In this document: piece after piece, positions 40,596 to 52,505 of the stretch | Numbering within the stretch: position 1 is the stretch's first letter | Layout: each line of letters begins with the position of its first letter | From: Enterobacteriaceae bacterium RIT693 | GTDB lineage: Bacteria > Pseudomonadota > Gammaproteobacteria > Enterobacterales > Enterobacteriaceae | Reading direction: 5' to 3' | NCBI GenBank assembly: GCA_009668225.1 | Contig: WJYK01000001.1 | Span: 558,001 to 622,000, forward strand | Length of the DNA stretch: 64,000 bases | Notes under the pieces: model-generated | What the model saw: only the letters and a program-made list of their open reading frames with translations | Database searches by the model: none | What the model was told of the DNA's origin: nothing | Position numbers and translations under genes: made by a program

Positions 40596-42470
40596 TTACT
40601 GCTGCTGGTCGATGATATCGCCCAGTTTAATCTTCGCCTCTTTACGCAGGTTAGACATCAGTGCTTCGAAAGCAATCTGGGCATTGTTCTGGGTAATCCC
40701 CTGCACCATCGCTTTTTTCTGCTCGTCCGGCATAGCGCCCGCTTTCACTTCATCCAGAGACAGCAATACAACGTTGCCCTGCATGTCGTTGGCGACGCCA
40801 AAGCTCGGCTTGTCTTTTGCCGGCAGAGGCAGCCCAAAGGCAGCCTGGCTAATAGGATCTTGCCCGGTACGGCTCAGGGTTTTCGCGTCACCGAAGCTCA
40901 GGCCTGCGGCCTTCATTTCGTCACTGCCTTTACCCAGTTTCAGCGCATTCAGCAGTTTGTCGGCATCAAGCTTTGCCTGCTGCTCGGCTTTCTGCTGCTT
41001 AACGGATGCGATAACCTGGTCACGGACTTCGGCCAGCGGTTTAACCGCTTCGGCTTTGTGCTCGGAGACACGCAGCACGAAAGCACGATCGCCATCAACG
41101 GTAATGATGTCTGAGTTGCTACCAGGAGTGCCGTTCCCACCAACCAGACCGCCGCTAAAGATAGCGTCGGCAACCGGTTTGAAGTTCAGCTCTGCCGGCA
41201 GGTTGTCGTGACCGAACCAGCCGGTTTCAACAGCCTTCACGCCAGCAACTTTCTCTGCACTTGCCAGAGACTCGTTATCATTGCTTGCAGCATCACTCAC
41301 TTTTTGCTGCAGGGCATAATAAGCATCGATCGCTTTTTCCTGCTTCACTTTATCAACGATGCTGCCACGGACTTCCGCCAGCGGTTTTTCAACGGCAGGC
41401 TGGATGTCGTCCAGACGAACAATCAGGAAACCAACGGAAGATTTGACGACGCCAGACAGCTGGCCTTTTTCTTTCAAACCGGCATTTTTCAACTCATCAG
41501 GCGTGGTTGACGCTTCCAGCCACCCCATATCACCGCCGTTACGGGCAGAGATGATGTCAGCAGACTTCGCTTTCGCCAGCGCGGCAAAATCCCCGCCTTT
41601 GTTCAGCTCGTCGAGAATCGCTTTTGCTTCATCTTCGGTTTTGGTCTGAATAACGCTGTAGCGATTACGCTGTGGCTGGGTGAATTCGTCTTTGTGCTGG
41701 TCGTAGTAAGACTGAATGTCCGCATCACTTGCCTCTTCCTGCATGGAAGCCGCGTCCAGCTTGATGTAGCTTATCTTGAACTGCTCAGGCGTGATGTAGC
41801 TGTTTTTGTTCTGCTCGTAGCTGGCGTTGATTTCCTGCTCGGACGCCTCTTGTTTCGCAGCCAGCGCCTTCACATCGATGGTTGCTTCACGCACAACGCG
41901 CTGTTGGGAAACCAGCGCCGCAAGCTCGTCGGTTTCGCCGGAAAGCATAAAGTCGGTGCCGACAACGGCTTTGATCAGCTGGTCAGTGGTGAGCTGGTTA
42001 CGCAGTGCCTGAGCGTACTGGTCTGCCGTCAGCCCCATATTGCTGATGATCGCGTTGTAGCGAGCATTATCAAACTTGCCGTTATTCTGGAAAGCAGGCT
42101 GGCTGAAAATAGCCATTTTCACCTGTTCATCGCTGATGGCGAGGCCCAGATGTTTGGCATACTGGTCAAGCAGCGCCTCATCAATCATCTGGTTGAGCAC
42201 CTGCTGGCGCATCTGCTTCATATAGCCTTCGTTAGCCGCGAGCTCAGAGAACCGATCGCCCAGCTGTTGCTGCTGGCGATTACGCTCATTAGCCACCGCG
42301 TTCTCGAACTGGCCGCGGCCAATCTCCTGGCCATTGACTTTTGCGGCATAATTATTGTTACCGCCAGTCAGGTAGCTACCTACGCCAGTCAGAACGAATG
42401 ACAGGATAATCAAACCCAGAATGATCTTGAGCACGACGTGGTTAGCCGCCGCTCGTAAATTGTCCATCAT
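40596..42470 (-). CDS. ppiD: Periplasmic folding chaperone PpiD
   Basis: A 624-residue protein anchored by one N-terminal helix (about 13-33). A SurA-like chaperone part precedes a parvulin domain (about 265-355, with GGDFAALAKAKSADIISARNGGDMGWLE). It associates with SecYEG and helps newly exported proteins. Two ATG codons in a row occur, as in the E. coli gene (MMDN start). Length is within one residue of E. coli PpiD. Confidence 0.95.
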   Translation of the reverse strand: MMDNLRAAANHVVLKIILGLIILSFVLTGVGSYLTGGNNNYAAKVNGQEIGRGQFENAVANERNRQQQQLGDRFSELAANEGYMKQMRQQVLNQMIDEALLDQYAKHLGLAISDEQVKMAIFSQPAFQNNGKFDNARYNAIISNMGLTADQYAQALRNQLTTDQLIKAVVGTDFMLSGETDELAALVSQQRVVREATIDVKALAAKQEASEQEINASYEQNKNSYITPEQFKISYIKLDAASMQEEASDADIQSYYDQHKDEFTQPQRNRYSVIQTKTEDEAKAILDELNKGGDFAALAKAKSADIISARNGGDMGWLEASTTPDELKNAGLKEKGQLSGVVKSSVGFLIVRLDDIQPAVEKPLAEVRGSIVDKVKQEKAIDAYYALQQKVSDAASNDNESLASAEKVAGVKAVETGWFGHDNLPAELNFKPVADAIFSGGLVGGNGTPGSNSDIITVDGDRAFVLRVSEHKAEAVKPLAEVRDQVIASVKQQKAEQQAKLDADKLLNALKLGKGSDEMKAAGLSFGDAKTLSRTGQDPISQAAFGLPLPAKDKPSFGVANDMQGNVVLLSLDEVKAGAMPDEQKKAMVQGITQNNAQIAFEALMSNLRKEAKIKLGDIIDQQQ

Positions 42471-42632
42471 GGTGTAACAACACTCCGCTGTAGTATGACT
42501 TGGTAAACCTGCGCAGGCGCTAAGCTGGCATCCTTAGGAACTTGAGCTGCCCACAGCTGCGCGCAAAGGCGTATTGTGACAAGAATCCCGCTGCAAATCA
42601 TCAATACCTGCGTAAAATTCGGCTTCAGGCAA

Positions 42633-42658
42633 TAAAAAAGGCACATCGAATGATGCGC
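42633..42658 (-). terminator. Terminator after hupB
   Basis: GCGCATC and GATGTGC arms (42641-42658) pair with one G-T; on the minus strand the stem is followed by CTTTTTTATT, 49 bases past the hupB stop. Confidence 0.8.
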
Positions 42659-42706
42659 CCCTGCGATACCTGACACCCTATACCCCAGCCATTCGGGGCT
42701 AATAAA

Positions 42707-42979
42707 TCAGTTAACAGCGTCTTTCAGCGCTTTACCAGCACGGAAGCCTGGTACTTTTGCTGCGGCGATGGTGATTTCTTTACCGGTTTGAGGGTTACGG
42801 CCAGTACGGGCAGCACGCTCTTTAACAGCAAAGGTACCAAAACCTACCAGTGCTACGTCTTCCCCGGACTGCAGAGATTCAGTAACAGAAGCAATAACAG
42901 CATCTAACGCACGTCCAGCCGCGGCTTTAGAAATATCAGCACCTGCGGCAATTTTGTCTATCAGTTGAGATTTATTCAC
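42707..42979 (-). CDS. hupB: DNA-binding protein HU-beta
   Basis: A 90-residue nucleoid protein identical in length to E. coli HU-beta. The DNA-binding arm [30 protein letters not shown] is intact, with the intercalating proline in the NPQTG turn. It pairs with HU-alpha to bend and compact DNA. It lies between lon and ppiD as in K-12 and is a separate transcription unit with hairpins on both sides. Confidence 0.97.
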   Translation of the reverse strand: MNKSQLIDKIAAGADISKAAAGRALDAVIASVTESLQSGEDVALVGFGTFAVKERAARTGRNPQTGKEITIAAAKVPGFRAGKALKDAVN

Positions 42980-43118
42980 TCTTCTCTTCCTCTCTTTATA
43001 ATTTATATCGCACCCGATGTCCCTCAGGCGCGACCGCGCAGCAGTTATAACAGGCTCGTCATGCCCTTACAACAGGAGTTGTGGACGATAAGCTCAGCCA
43101 GCCACTAAATTAGCGACA

Positions 43119-43155
43119 CAAAAAAAAGCTGGCAAGTGACAATTCACTTACCAGC
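43119..43155 (-). terminator. Terminator after lon
   Basis: A 12-base stem with one mismatch (43128-43139 with 43144-43155), followed by eight T on the minus strand. Confidence 0.88.
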
Positions 43156-43188
43156 CCCAATTTTATTGACTGTATTTGCGTCAGGTCA

Positions 43189-45543
43189 CTATTTTGCCGT
43201 GACGACCTGCATGCCATAAGGTTCATTCTGCAGCGCGAGGGTCAGAACTTCCTCAATACGCTTCACAGGATGAATAGTCAGGTCCGCAATCACATTATCC
43301 GGAATCTCTTCCAGATCGCGCTTGTTGTCGTCCGGGATCAGCACGGTTTTAATCCCGCCACGGTGAGCGGCCAGCAGTTTCTCTTTCAGGCCACCAATTG
43401 GCAGTACCTGGCCGCGCAGGGTAATTTCACCGGTCATCGCCACATCGGCGCGAACAGGGTTCCCCGTCAGGCAAGAAACCAGTGCGGTACACATTGCAAT
43501 ACCGGCACTTGGACCGTCTTTTGGCGTTGCCCCTTCAGGTACGTGAACGTGGATATCACGTTTCTCGTAGAAGTCACCGTTTATGCCCAGCTTCTCGGCG
43601 CGAGCACGTACTACGGTCAATGCAGCCTGGATAGACTCTTGCATAACTTCACCGAGAGAGCCGGTATAGGTCAGCTTGCCTTTACCCGGTACACAGGCGG
43701 TTTCAATAGTCAGCAGATCGCCACCGACTTCGGTCCATGCAAGCCCTGTTACCTGCCCTACACGGTTTTCGCTGTCGGCACGACCGTAGTCAAAGCGCTG
43801 TACCCCAAGGTAATCCTTCAGGTTGTCGCCGGTGATTTCGATGTGCTTAAGCGATTTATCCAGCAGCAGCTGTTTCACCGCTTTACGGCACAGTTTGGAG
43901 ATTTCACGCTCCAGGCTACGCACGCCAGCTTCACGAGTGTAGTAACGAATAATGCCAACAATGGCGCTATCATCAACCTTCAACTCGCCTTTCTTCAGTG
44001 CGTTACGCTCAATCTGCTTCGACAACAGGTGCTGTTTCGCGATGTTCAGTTTTTCATCTTCGGTATAGCCGGAAAGACGAATGACTTCCATACGGTCAAG
44101 CAGCGGAGCCGGGATGTTCATGGAGTTAGAGGTCGCCACAAACATCACGTCGCTGAGATCGTAGTCCACTTCCAGATAGTGGTCGTTGAACGCCACGTTC
44201 TGTTCTGGATCAAGTACTTCCAGCAGAGCAGACGCCGGATCGCCGCGCATGTCGGAGGACATTTTGTCGATTTCATCCAGCAGGAACAGCGGGTTTTTAA
44301 CCCCGACTTTTGCCATCTTCTGAATCAGTTTACCCGGCATAGAGCCGATGTAAGTCCGGCGGTGGCCACGGATTTCCGCTTCATCACGCACGCCGCCCAG
44401 CGCCATACGCACGTATTTACGGCCTGTGGCTTTGGCGATGGACTGACCCAGAGAGGTTTTACCTACCCCCGGTGGCCCAACCAGGCACAGAATTGGCCCT
44501 TTCAGCTTGTTGACGCGACTCTGGACTGCGAGATATTCCAGAATGCGATCTTTAACACGTTCAAGGCCGTAATGATCGGTATCGAGGATTTCCTGAGCCT
44601 GACGCAGATCTTTTTTGACCTTGCTACGGGCATTCCACGGCACCTGCACCATCCAGTCAATATAGCCGCGCACCACCGTCGCTTCCGCAGACATTGGCGA
44701 CATCATTTTCAACTTCTGCAGCTCGGCTTCGGTTTTCTCACGCGCTTCTTTCGGCATTTTCGCCGCGTCAATTTTGCGCTTCAGCGCTTCATTTTCGTCC
44801 GGCGCGTCATCCATTTCGCCCAGTTCTTTCTGAATGGCTTTCATTTGCTCATTCAGATAGTACTCGCGCTGACTTTTTTCCATCTGCTTTTTGACGCGGT
44901 TGCGAATGCGTTTCTCAACCTGCAGCAGATCGATTTCCGACTCCATCATCGCCATCAGGTATTCAAGGCGTTCGTTGATATCGGACATTTCAAGCACAGA
45001 TTGCTTGTCCGACAGCTTCAACGGCATATGGGCGGCAATAGTATCGGCCAGACGTGCAGGGTCGTCGATACTGTTTAGCGACGTCAGCACTTCCGGTGGG
45101 ATTTTTTTGTTCAGTTTGATGTAGCCTTCAAACTGATTGATTGCGGTGCGAACCAGAACTTCCTGCTCGCGCTCTTCAATCGCCGGCGAGTTCAGGTACT
45201 CCGCCTGAGCAGAGAAGTGCTCGCCGTTGTCAGAAAGCGTGGTGATACGCGCGCGCTGAAGGCCTTCCACCAGCACTTTTACCGTACCGTCAGGCAGTTT
45301 CAGCATCTGCAAAATAGAAGCGACGGTACCAACTGTGAACAGGTCGTTGACACCTGGCTCATCCGTCGAAGCCTCTTTCTGCGCCACCAGCATGATTTTC
45401 TTATCATGGTCCATTGCAGCTTCCAGGCAGCGAATGGATTTTTCACGCCCGACAAACAGTGGAATAACCATGTGCGGATAAACCACCACATCGCGCAACG
45501 GCAATACGGGGATTTCAATGCGTTCAGAACGCTCAGGATTCAT
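43189..45543 (-). CDS. lon: ATP-dependent protease Lon
   Basis: A 784-residue hexameric protease, the same length as E. coli Lon. It contains the N-terminal substrate domain (about 1-200), AAA+ module (Walker [10 protein letters not shown] near 356) and protease domain with the Ser-Lys dyad (Ser679 in KDGPSAG; Lys722). It degrades misfolded and regulatory proteins, including antitoxins. ATG 45543 matches the E. coli start; an in-frame ORF start 32 codons upstream lies over the promoter. A heat-shock promoter is visible upstream. Confidence 0.97.
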   Translation of the reverse strand: MNPERSERIEIPVLPLRDVVVYPHMVIPLFVGREKSIRCLEAAMDHDKKIMLVAQKEASTDEPGVNDLFTVGTVASILQMLKLPDGTVKVLVEGLQRARITTLSDNGEHFSAQAEYLNSPAIEEREQEVLVRTAINQFEGYIKLNKKIPPEVLTSLNSIDDPARLADTIAAHMPLKLSDKQSVLEMSDINERLEYLMAMMESEIDLLQVEKRIRNRVKKQMEKSQREYYLNEQMKAIQKELGEMDDAPDENEALKRKIDAAKMPKEAREKTEAELQKLKMMSPMSAEATVVRGYIDWMVQVPWNARSKVKKDLRQAQEILDTDHYGLERVKDRILEYLAVQSRVNKLKGPILCLVGPPGVGKTSLGQSIAKATGRKYVRMALGGVRDEAEIRGHRRTYIGSMPGKLIQKMAKVGVKNPLFLLDEIDKMSSDMRGDPASALLEVLDPEQNVAFNDHYLEVDYDLSDVMFVATSNSMNIPAPLLDRMEVIRLSGYTEDEKLNIAKQHLLSKQIERNALKKGELKVDDSAIVGIIRYYTREAGVRSLEREISKLCRKAVKQLLLDKSLKHIEITGDNLKDYLGVQRFDYGRADSENRVGQVTGLAWTEVGGDLLTIETACVPGKGKLTYTGSLGEVMQESIQAALTVVRARAEKLGINGDFYEKRDIHVHVPEGATPKDGPSAGIAMCTALVSCLTGNPVRADVAMTGEITLRGQVLPIGGLKEKLLAAHRGGIKTVLIPDDNKRDLEEIPDNVIADLTIHPVKRIEEVLTLALQNEPYGMQVVTAK

Positions 45544-45616
45544 AGAGCTCTCTCTTAGTTTAATGTCCGCCAGGTGATTAGGTGAACGCTTCCGCTCCAC
45601 CAACAAGTAAATCAGT

Positions 45617-45644
45617 ATATGGGGCTGTTTCCCGGACATTCAAC
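45617..45644 (-). promoter_or_regulatory. Sigma-32 (heat-shock) promoter of lon
   Basis: On the minus strand GTTGAATG (rev. of 45637-45644) and CCCCATAT (rev. of 45617-45624) are the -35 and -10 of a sigma-32 promoter, matching the known lon promoter of E. coli. Confidence 0.88.
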
Positions 45645-45660
45645 TGTGGGAATGAAGGAA

Positions 45661-45690
45661 AAATAAATGGGGGATAAAATCCCCCATTTT
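45661..45690 (-). terminator. Terminator after clpX
   Basis: A perfect 10-base stem (45666-45675 with 45681-45690), 29 bases past the clpX stop, just upstream of the lon promoter. Confidence 0.75.
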
Positions 45691-45718
45691 TTATTAACTG
45701 ACTGGTTACTCTGGCGAA

Positions 45719-46993
45719 TTATTCACCGGATGCCTGCTGCGCTTCCGGCTTACCGTAAATTAATAGCGGCTTGGACTGGCCAGCGATGACGGACTCATCA
45801 ATCACCACTTTTTCCACGTCGTCCATGGATGGCAGATCGTACATGGTATCCAGCAGCGCGCCTTCAACGATTGAACGCAGGCCGCGGGCACCGGTTTTGC
45901 GCACCATCGCTTTTTTGGCAATCGCGTCCAGCGCTTCGTCGCGGAACTCCAGCTCCACGCCTTCCAGATTGAACAATGCCTGGTACTGTTTAGTCAGGGC
46001 ATTTTTCGGCTCTTTCAGGATCTGGATCAGCGCGTCTTCACTCAGCTCGCTGAGGGTCGCCACAACCGGCAGACGACCGATGAATTCAGGGATCAGACCA
46101 AATTTGATCAGATCTTCTGGCTCAACCTGACCGAGCAACTGACCTTCACTGGCTTTCTCAGACTTCGCTTTTACCGTTGCGCCAAAGCCGATACCGGAGC
46201 CGGTTTCTACGCGGTTAGCAATAACCTTGTCCAGACCAGCAAAGGCGCCGCCGCAGATAAACAGGATCTTGGAGGTATCAACCTGCAGGAACTCCTGCTG
46301 CGGGTGCTTGCGCCCACCCTGCGGTGGAACGGCAGCCACGGTGCCTTCAATCAGTTTCAGCAGCGCCTGCTGCACGCCTTCACCGGAGACATCACGAGTG
46401 ATTGACGGGTTATCAGACTTGCGGGAGATTTTATCGATCTCATCGATGTACACGATGCCGCGCTGGGCTTTCTGTACGTCGTAATCGCATTTCTGCAGCA
46501 GCTTCTGAATGATGTTTTCAACGTCTTCGCCCACGTAACCCGCTTCGGTCAGCGTGGTTGCATCCGCCATGGTAAACGGCACGTCCAGCAGGCGAGCCAG
46601 CGTTTCTGCCAGCAGGGTTTTACCGCTACCGGTTGGGCCGATCAGCAAGATGTTGCTTTTGCCCAGCTCGACGCCGTTAGACGTGTCGCTGTTGCGTAAA
46701 CGCTTGTAATGGTTGTAAACCGCAACCGCCAGCACTTTTTTAGCCTGCTCTTGCCCGATAACGTAATCGTCAAGGTGGTTACGAATTTCGTGCGGCGTTG
46801 GCAGCGCGCTACGTTCACGGTGCGGGGCCACTTCTTTAATCTCTTCGCGAATGATGTCGTTACATAAATCGACACACTCATCGCAGATATACACTGACGG
46901 CCCGGCAATCAGCTTACGCACTTCATGCTGGCTTTTGCCGCAAAAAGAGCAGTACAGCAGTTTGCCTGAACCGTCTTTGCGCTTATCTGTCAT
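45719..46993 (-). CDS. clpX: ATP-dependent unfoldase ClpX
   Basis: A 424-residue AAA+ unfoldase, the same length as E. coli ClpX. It unfolds tagged substrates and feeds them to ClpP. The N-terminal zinc domain has CSFCGKSQ and CDECVDLC; Walker A is GPTGSGKT; the IGF-type ClpP loop segment and sensor II (GARGLRS) are present. ATG 46993 gives the E. coli start ([13 protein letters not shown]). It follows clpP on the same strand (clpPX). Confidence 0.97.
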   Translation of the reverse strand: MTDKRKDGSGKLLYCSFCGKSQHEVRKLIAGPSVYICDECVDLCNDIIREEIKEVAPHRERSALPTPHEIRNHLDDYVIGQEQAKKVLAVAVYNHYKRLRNSDTSNGVELGKSNILLIGPTGSGKTLLAETLARLLDVPFTMADATTLTEAGYVGEDVENIIQKLLQKCDYDVQKAQRGIVYIDEIDKISRKSDNPSITRDVSGEGVQQALLKLIEGTVAAVPPQGGRKHPQQEFLQVDTSKILFICGGAFAGLDKVIANRVETGSGIGFGATVKAKSEKASEGQLLGQVEPEDLIKFGLIPEFIGRLPVVATLSELSEDALIQILKEPKNALTKQYQALFNLEGVELEFRDEALDAIAKKAMVRKTGARGLRSIVEGALLDTMYDLPSMDDVEKVVIDESVIAGQSKPLLIYGKPEAQQASGE

Positions 46994-47125
46994 CAGTAAA
47001 ACCTCTTCTCTGTTTCTGTGTGCTACCACCGGCAGCACAAGTGCCATTCTACGGCGCAGCCGATATTGAAGCGTTAAGTCGGGCCGCTACATTGACTATA
47101 GTATAACGGCCCAAAGCTTCGGGCA

Positions 47126-47749
47126 TTAGTTACGGTGAGTCAGGATCGAATCAACTAAACCGTACTCTACCGCTTCGCTTGCGGAGAGGAAACGATCGCG
47201 CTCGGTGTCTTTCTCGATTTGTTCAAGCGTTTTGCCCGTATGCTCTGCCATCAACTCGTTCATACGTGCTTTCACTTTCAGGATCTCTTTAGCGTGGATT
47301 TCAATATCCGTCGCCTGCCCCTGATAGCCGCCCAGCGGCTGGTGAATCATGACGCGGGAGTTAGGCAGGCAGAAACGCTTACCTTTCGCCCCTGCTGTCA
47401 GCAGGAAGGCGCCCATCGAGCAAGCCTGTCCCATACAAATGGTGCTGACGTCCGGCTTGATAAATTTCATGGTGTCGTAAATCGACATCCCGGCCGTAAT
47501 TACGCCACCCGGAGAGTTAATGTAGAGATAGATATCTTTCTCCGGGTTTTCTGCTTCCAGAAACAGCATCTGCGCCACAATCAGGTTAGCCATATGATCT
47601 TCTACCTGGCCGGTCAGGAAGATGACGCGTTCCTTAAGCAGACGGGAATAGATATCGTATGAACGTTCGCCGCGGGATGTTTGCTCAACAACCATCGGCA
47701 CCAGGGCCATATGGGGTGCTAATTGATCTCGTTCGCCACTGTATGACAT
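47126..47749 (-). CDS. clpP: ATP-dependent Clp protease proteolytic subunit ClpP
   Basis: A 207-residue serine protease forming a double seven-fold ring, the same length as E. coli ClpP. The triad is Ser111 (GQACSMGAF), His136 (MIHQPLG) and Asp185. An N-terminal propeptide of about 14 residues (cut before ALVPMV) is present. It works with ClpX and ClpA. It is followed by clpX (132 bases) and preceded by tig. Confidence 0.97.
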   Translation of the reverse strand: MSYSGERDQLAPHMALVPMVVEQTSRGERSYDIYSRLLKERVIFLTGQVEDHMANLIVAQMLFLEAENPEKDIYLYINSPGGVITAGMSIYDTMKFIKPDVSTICMGQACSMGAFLLTAGAKGKRFCLPNSRVMIHQPLGGYQGQATDIEIHAKEILKVKARMNELMAEHTGKTLEQIEKDTERDRFLSASEAVEYGLVDSILTHRN

Positions 47750-47972
47750 GTCCGTCTCCTGGAGTAATTAAGCCTACTGTACTGATTCTACTTGAGACGC
47801 AGGATATTGACTATGTTCCTTGCGCCGATTCTGGACGGAGTCAGTCAGGGATTATTAATGGAACCACACCCGAATAATGGGGATGATTTGCCCTGTTTCA
47901 AGCATAACAACCTTTTCTTGATACGCTAACCCTGAAAAGGGGATTTATTGATGGCTTATCGTGTGATTTAGC
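47750..47972 (-). promoter_or_regulatory. Gap between tig terminator and clpP
   Basis: Presumed clpPX promoter region. No sigma-32 or sigma-70 site could be fixed confidently by eye; no gene seen. Confidence 0.4.
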
Positions 47973-48006
47973 AATAAAAAAAGCCCGCCACCGGAAGGTG
48001 ACGGGC
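47973..48006 (-). terminator. Terminator after tig
   Basis: A 10-base stem with one mismatch (47983-47992 with 47997-48006) and a GGAA loop, followed by a T-run on the minus strand. Confidence 0.88.
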
Positions 48007-48044
48007 CTGATGCAGCTGTTTTTGGCCTGTTAGCCAAAAAGCAC

Positions 48045-49352
<1,308 letters not shown>

Positions 49353-49602
49353 TCAAAAAATCACAGTGCTCGGTCAACTCCGGAAGCCCGGTGGCTTCAC
49401 AGAACCAGGATGTTCTCTGAAACAGAAACACATTCCTTGTCGTCAGAATCATCCCGAAGACATTCCGAAAAATAAGACGCAGCATTATAGCGGCATCGCT
49501 GGGGTGAGTCGAGAACGGCAATAGCGTACGGCTGCGGCCCTTTTCACACTTCTCTGTCATTTATTCTTTATTTGCCTGTTCCCTGGAAGAGCCAGACAAA
49601 AC

Positions 49603-49624
49603 AAAACGGCCCGCAGGCCGTTTT
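49603..49624 (-). terminator. Terminator after bolA
   Basis: A perfect 9-base stem (49603-49611 with 49616-49624) with a CGCA loop and T residues on the minus strand, 69 bases past the bolA stop. Confidence 0.8.
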
Positions 49625-49692
49625 TGAAAACGCAGTATACATACCGCAACATAACGGAAAAGTTCCCTTAGTTGCAAACGCTTAGCGGTAAA

Positions 49693-50010
49693 TCAGGCGA
49701 TACTGCCCGCGCCACGGCAGTTCGGTGAAGCAAACACCGTATCCTGCAGCCCTTCCCACTCTTTAATGGTATAGGTATGCAGCGCCAGAGCGTGCACCGG
49801 GCCTGCCAGTTCTTCGCTCAATGTCCCATAAATCATGCGATGTCGGTTTAAAAAACGTTCCCCCACGAAGCGATCGCTAACCAGCACCACCTTAAAATGG
49901 CTCTCGGAGCCCGCCGGGACGTTGTGACGATAGCTTTCATCCACGACTTCAAGGTACGCGGGGGTAAAGGCGGCTTTTAACTTCTCTTCTATCTGCTCGC
50001 GTATCAGCAT
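49693..50010 (-). CDS. bolA: BolA transcription regulator/Fe-S partner
   Basis: A 105-residue BolA protein, the same length as E. coli BolA, with the [14 protein letters not shown] segment and the conserved His and Cys sites used with monothiol glutaredoxin GrxD for [2Fe-2S] binding. It promotes cell rounding and biofilm formation in stationary phase. The start at 50010 has [11 protein letters not shown]; the longer ORF to 50046 is not conserved. It is divergent from yajG-ampG. Confidence 0.95.
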   Translation of the reverse strand: MLIREQIEEKLKAAFTPAYLEVVDESYRHNVPAGSESHFKVVLVSDRFVGERFLNRHRMIYGTLSEELAGPVHALALHTYTIKEWEGLQDTVFASPNCRGAGSIA

Positions 50011-50055
50011 GAACTTTCTCCTCAACAACGTAGAGATGCCACTCATCCCTTTAAA

Positions 50056-50064
50056 TGTTAGCCG
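50056..50064 (-). promoter_or_regulatory. Possible gearbox -10 of bolA
   Basis: CGGCTAACA on the minus strand resembles the stationary-phase gearbox -10 (CGGCAAGT type) known at bolA p1 in E. coli, about 46 bases before the start. No clear -35 is needed by this class. Confidence 0.5.
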
Positions 50065-50259
50065 CTTTTAGCCAGCTTTTAATCTAAACACAACAAAAAT
50101 TTAGCTTTCGCAGCCCTTTCGTCATCGGTTACCTGACGTGTCATACAGTTAAGGCACTAAACCGTGAGAAAACTGTCAGAAGGTTTTGCTGAGGCTCAGA
50201 AAAAATGCAACGCGATGAAATTCCGTGCGTTAAGCACTTCCCCTGAACGGCCGCAGTGT

Positions 50260-50265
50260 TATGAT
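50260..50265 (+). promoter_or_regulatory. Possible yajG -10 element
   Basis: TATGAT is a near-consensus -10 about 50 bases before yajG; the -35 is not clear. The rest of the bolA-yajG gap shows no gene. Confidence 0.4.
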
Positions 50266-50314
50266 GGCGTGATTTTTTATCAGCCTGCCCTTTGAGTACA
50301 TTGAGAAAGCGAAC

Positions 50315-50893
50315 ATGTTAAAAAAATTACTTTTCCCGCTGGTTGCCATGTTTATGCTGGCCAGCTGTGCAACACCGCCAACCACCATTGAAGTTGCGCC
50401 GAAGATCACGCTGCCGCAGCAGGATCCCAGCCTGATGGGCGTCACGCTGAGCATCAACGGTGCCGATCAGCGTACCGACCAGGCGCTGGCTAAAGTCACC
50501 CGTGATAACCAACTGGTGACGTTGACGCCATCCCGCGATCTGCGCTTCCTGCTGCAGGAAGTGCTGGAAAAGCAGATGACCGCACGCGGTTACATGATTG
50601 GGCCAAACAGCCCGGTTGATCTGCAGATTATCGTTAACCAACTGTACGCCGACGTTTCCCAGGGTAACGTGCGCTACAACATCGCCACTAAAGCGGATAT
50701 ATCCATCATTGCCACCGCGAAGAATGGCAACAAGATGACCAAGAACTACCGTTCCAACTACAACGTAGAAGGTGCATTCCAGGCGACCAACAAGAATATT
50801 GCTAACGCGGTTAACTCCGTGCTGACCGATACCATTGCTGATATGGCTCAGGACACCAGCGTTCACGACTTCATCAAGCAGAACGCTCGTTAA
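50315..50893 (+). CDS. yajG: Lipoprotein YajG
   Basis: A 192-residue predicted outer-membrane lipoprotein. The signal peptide ends in the lipobox LASC (Cys18), followed by the YajG domain (about 40-190). No function is established. It is followed 57 bases later by ampG on the same strand, and the two are co-transcribed in E. coli. Confidence 0.92.
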   Translation: MLKKLLFPLVAMFMLASCATPPTTIEVAPKITLPQQDPSLMGVTLSINGADQRTDQALAKVTRDNQLVTLTPSRDLRFLLQEVLEKQMTARGYMIGPNSPVDLQIIVNQLYADVSQGNVRYNIATKADISIIATAKNGNKMTKNYRSNYNVEGAFQATNKNIANAVNSVLTDTIADMAQDTSVHDFIKQNAR

Positions 50894-50950
50894 TTTTTAC
50901 CCCGTTGGCCTGCTCACGCGGGCCAACAACAGAGTTTGCACAATTCCCCT

Positions 50951-52426
50951 ATGTCCAATCATTATCTGCGCATCTTTCAGCAGCCGAAATCAGCCATTTT
51001 ACTGATTCTGGGCTTTGCATCTGGCCTGCCTTTAGCCCTGACGTCCGGTACGTTGCAGGCCTGGATGACCGTCGAAAATATCGACCTGAAAACCATTGGT
51101 TTCTTTTCGCTTGTAGGCCAGGCCTACGTCTTTAAGTTTCTCTGGTCGCCGGTAATGGACCGCTACACCCCGCCTCTGCTCGGGCGTCGTCGCGGCTGGC
51201 TGTTAATTACGCAAGTTCTGTTGTTGGTGGCTATCGCCGCAATGGGTTTCCTCGAACCTTCGTCCCAGCTACGCTGGATGGCGGCGCTGGCGGTGATCAT
51301 CGCCTTCTGCTCCGCCTCCCAGGACATCGTATTTGATGCCTGGAAAACCGATGTGCTCTCCGCTGAAGAACGCGGCACCGGGGCCGCGATAAGCGTATTA
51401 GGCTACCGCCTGGCAATGCTGGTTTCCGGCGGCCTTGCGCTGTGGATAGCGGACCGCTACCTGGGTTGGCAGGCCACCTACTGGCTGATGGCCGCCCTGC
51501 TGGTACCCTGTATTATCGCAACCTTTTTGGCGCCGGAGCCCACGGACGCCATTCCGGTGCCCAAAAGCCTGGAGCGCGCCGTCGTTGAGCCACTGCGCGA
51601 CTTCTTTGGCCGCAACAACGCCTGGCTGATTTTACTGCTGATCGTGCTTTATAAGCTGGGCGATGCCTTTGCTATGAGCCTGACCACCACTTTCCTGATC
51701 CGCGGCGTCGGCTTTGATGCCGGTGAGGTCGGCGTGGTGAATAAAACCCTTGGGCTGTGCGCCACTATCATCGGGGCATTGCTGGGCGGGATGCTGATGC
51801 AAAAGCTGACGCTGTTCCGTGCGCTGCTGATCTTTGGCATTTTGCAGGGTGTCTCTAACGCCGGTTACTGGCTATTGTCGGTGACGGACAAAGATATGTT
51901 CACTATGGCAAGCGCGGTATTCTTTGAAAACCTGTGCGGCGGCATGGGCACCGCGGCCTTCGTGGCGCTGCTGATGACCCTGTGCAATAAATCCTTCTCT
52001 GCCACCCAGTTTGCGCTGCTTTCCGCGCTGTCCGCCGTGGGTCGCGTCTATGTCGGCCCGATTGCCGGCTGGTTTGTTGAGGCGCACGGCTGGCCAACCT
52101 TCTACCTGTTCTCGGTCGTTGCGGCGGTGCCGGGGATCCTTTTACTGCTGGTCTGTAAACGCACGCTGGCATTCACTCAGCAAACCGAAACCTTCATGTC
52201 ACGCAGTGAATTTGCTCCGGCCTACCGCCTGGCGCTGCGTATTCTAAGCTTTGGTTGCCTGCTGCTGGCGGCATGGCTGGTGGTGATTATCTGTAATGCG
52301 CTGGGGCTTACCGAGTGGAGGTTTGGTTTACAGCTTCTGGAATGGGGCGCACTGTTTGCCATTGGTGGGATTTTGTTTGGCGGCGTACTGGACTTCCTGG
52401 CCCTGCGCAAAACGGCACTTATCTAA
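50951..52426 (+). CDS. ampG: Muropeptide permease AmpG
   Basis: A 491-residue inner-membrane MFS permease, the same length as E. coli AmpG, that imports GlcNAc-anhydroMurNAc peptides for cell-wall recycling and controls AmpC beta-lactamase induction where AmpR is present. About 12-14 membrane segments are visible. Typical motifs are FASGLPLALTSGTLQAWM (about 22-39) and SASQDIVFDAWKTDVL. ATG 50951 gives the family start MSNHYLRIFQQP; an ATG 15 bases upstream is rejected. Confidence 0.95.
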   Translation: MSNHYLRIFQQPKSAILLILGFASGLPLALTSGTLQAWMTVENIDLKTIGFFSLVGQAYVFKFLWSPVMDRYTPPLLGRRRGWLLITQVLLLVAIAAMGFLEPSSQLRWMAALAVIIAFCSASQDIVFDAWKTDVLSAEERGTGAAISVLGYRLAMLVSGGLALWIADRYLGWQATYWLMAALLVPCIIATFLAPEPTDAIPVPKSLERAVVEPLRDFFGRNNAWLILLLIVLYKLGDAFAMSLTTTFLIRGVGFDAGEVGVVNKTLGLCATIIGALLGGMLMQKLTLFRALLIFGILQGVSNAGYWLLSVTDKDMFTMASAVFFENLCGGMGTAAFVALLMTLCNKSFSATQFALLSALSAVGRVYVGPIAGWFVEAHGWPTFYLFSVVAAVPGILLLLVCKRTLAFTQQTETFMSRSEFAPAYRLALRILSFGCLLLAAWLVVIICNALGLTEWRFGLQLLEWGALFAIGGILFGGVLDFLALRKTALI

Positions 52427-52432
52427 GAGAAT

Positions 52433-52498
52433 AAAAAAAACCGGGCAGATTAACGCCCGGTCTGAGAAAGCCGGAAAGGAGATCCTTTCCGGTTTTTT
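52433..52498. terminator. Two back-to-back terminators between ampG and the fumarate reductase gene
   Basis: Stem 52441-52446 with 52455-52460 carries eight A upstream on the plus strand, so it terminates the minus-strand gene. Stem 52471-52479 with 52484-52492 carries seven T on the plus strand and terminates ampG. Confidence 0.82.
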
Positions 52499-52505
52499 TA
52501 TGGCC

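Noticed and set aside
43270-45078. 602-codon open frame antisense to lon
   Set aside because: It mirrors codons of a well-conserved gene; no ribosome site or family motif. Similar long shadows opposite the fumarate reductase (52296-54038) and cyoB (59582-61153) were dismissed for the same reason.
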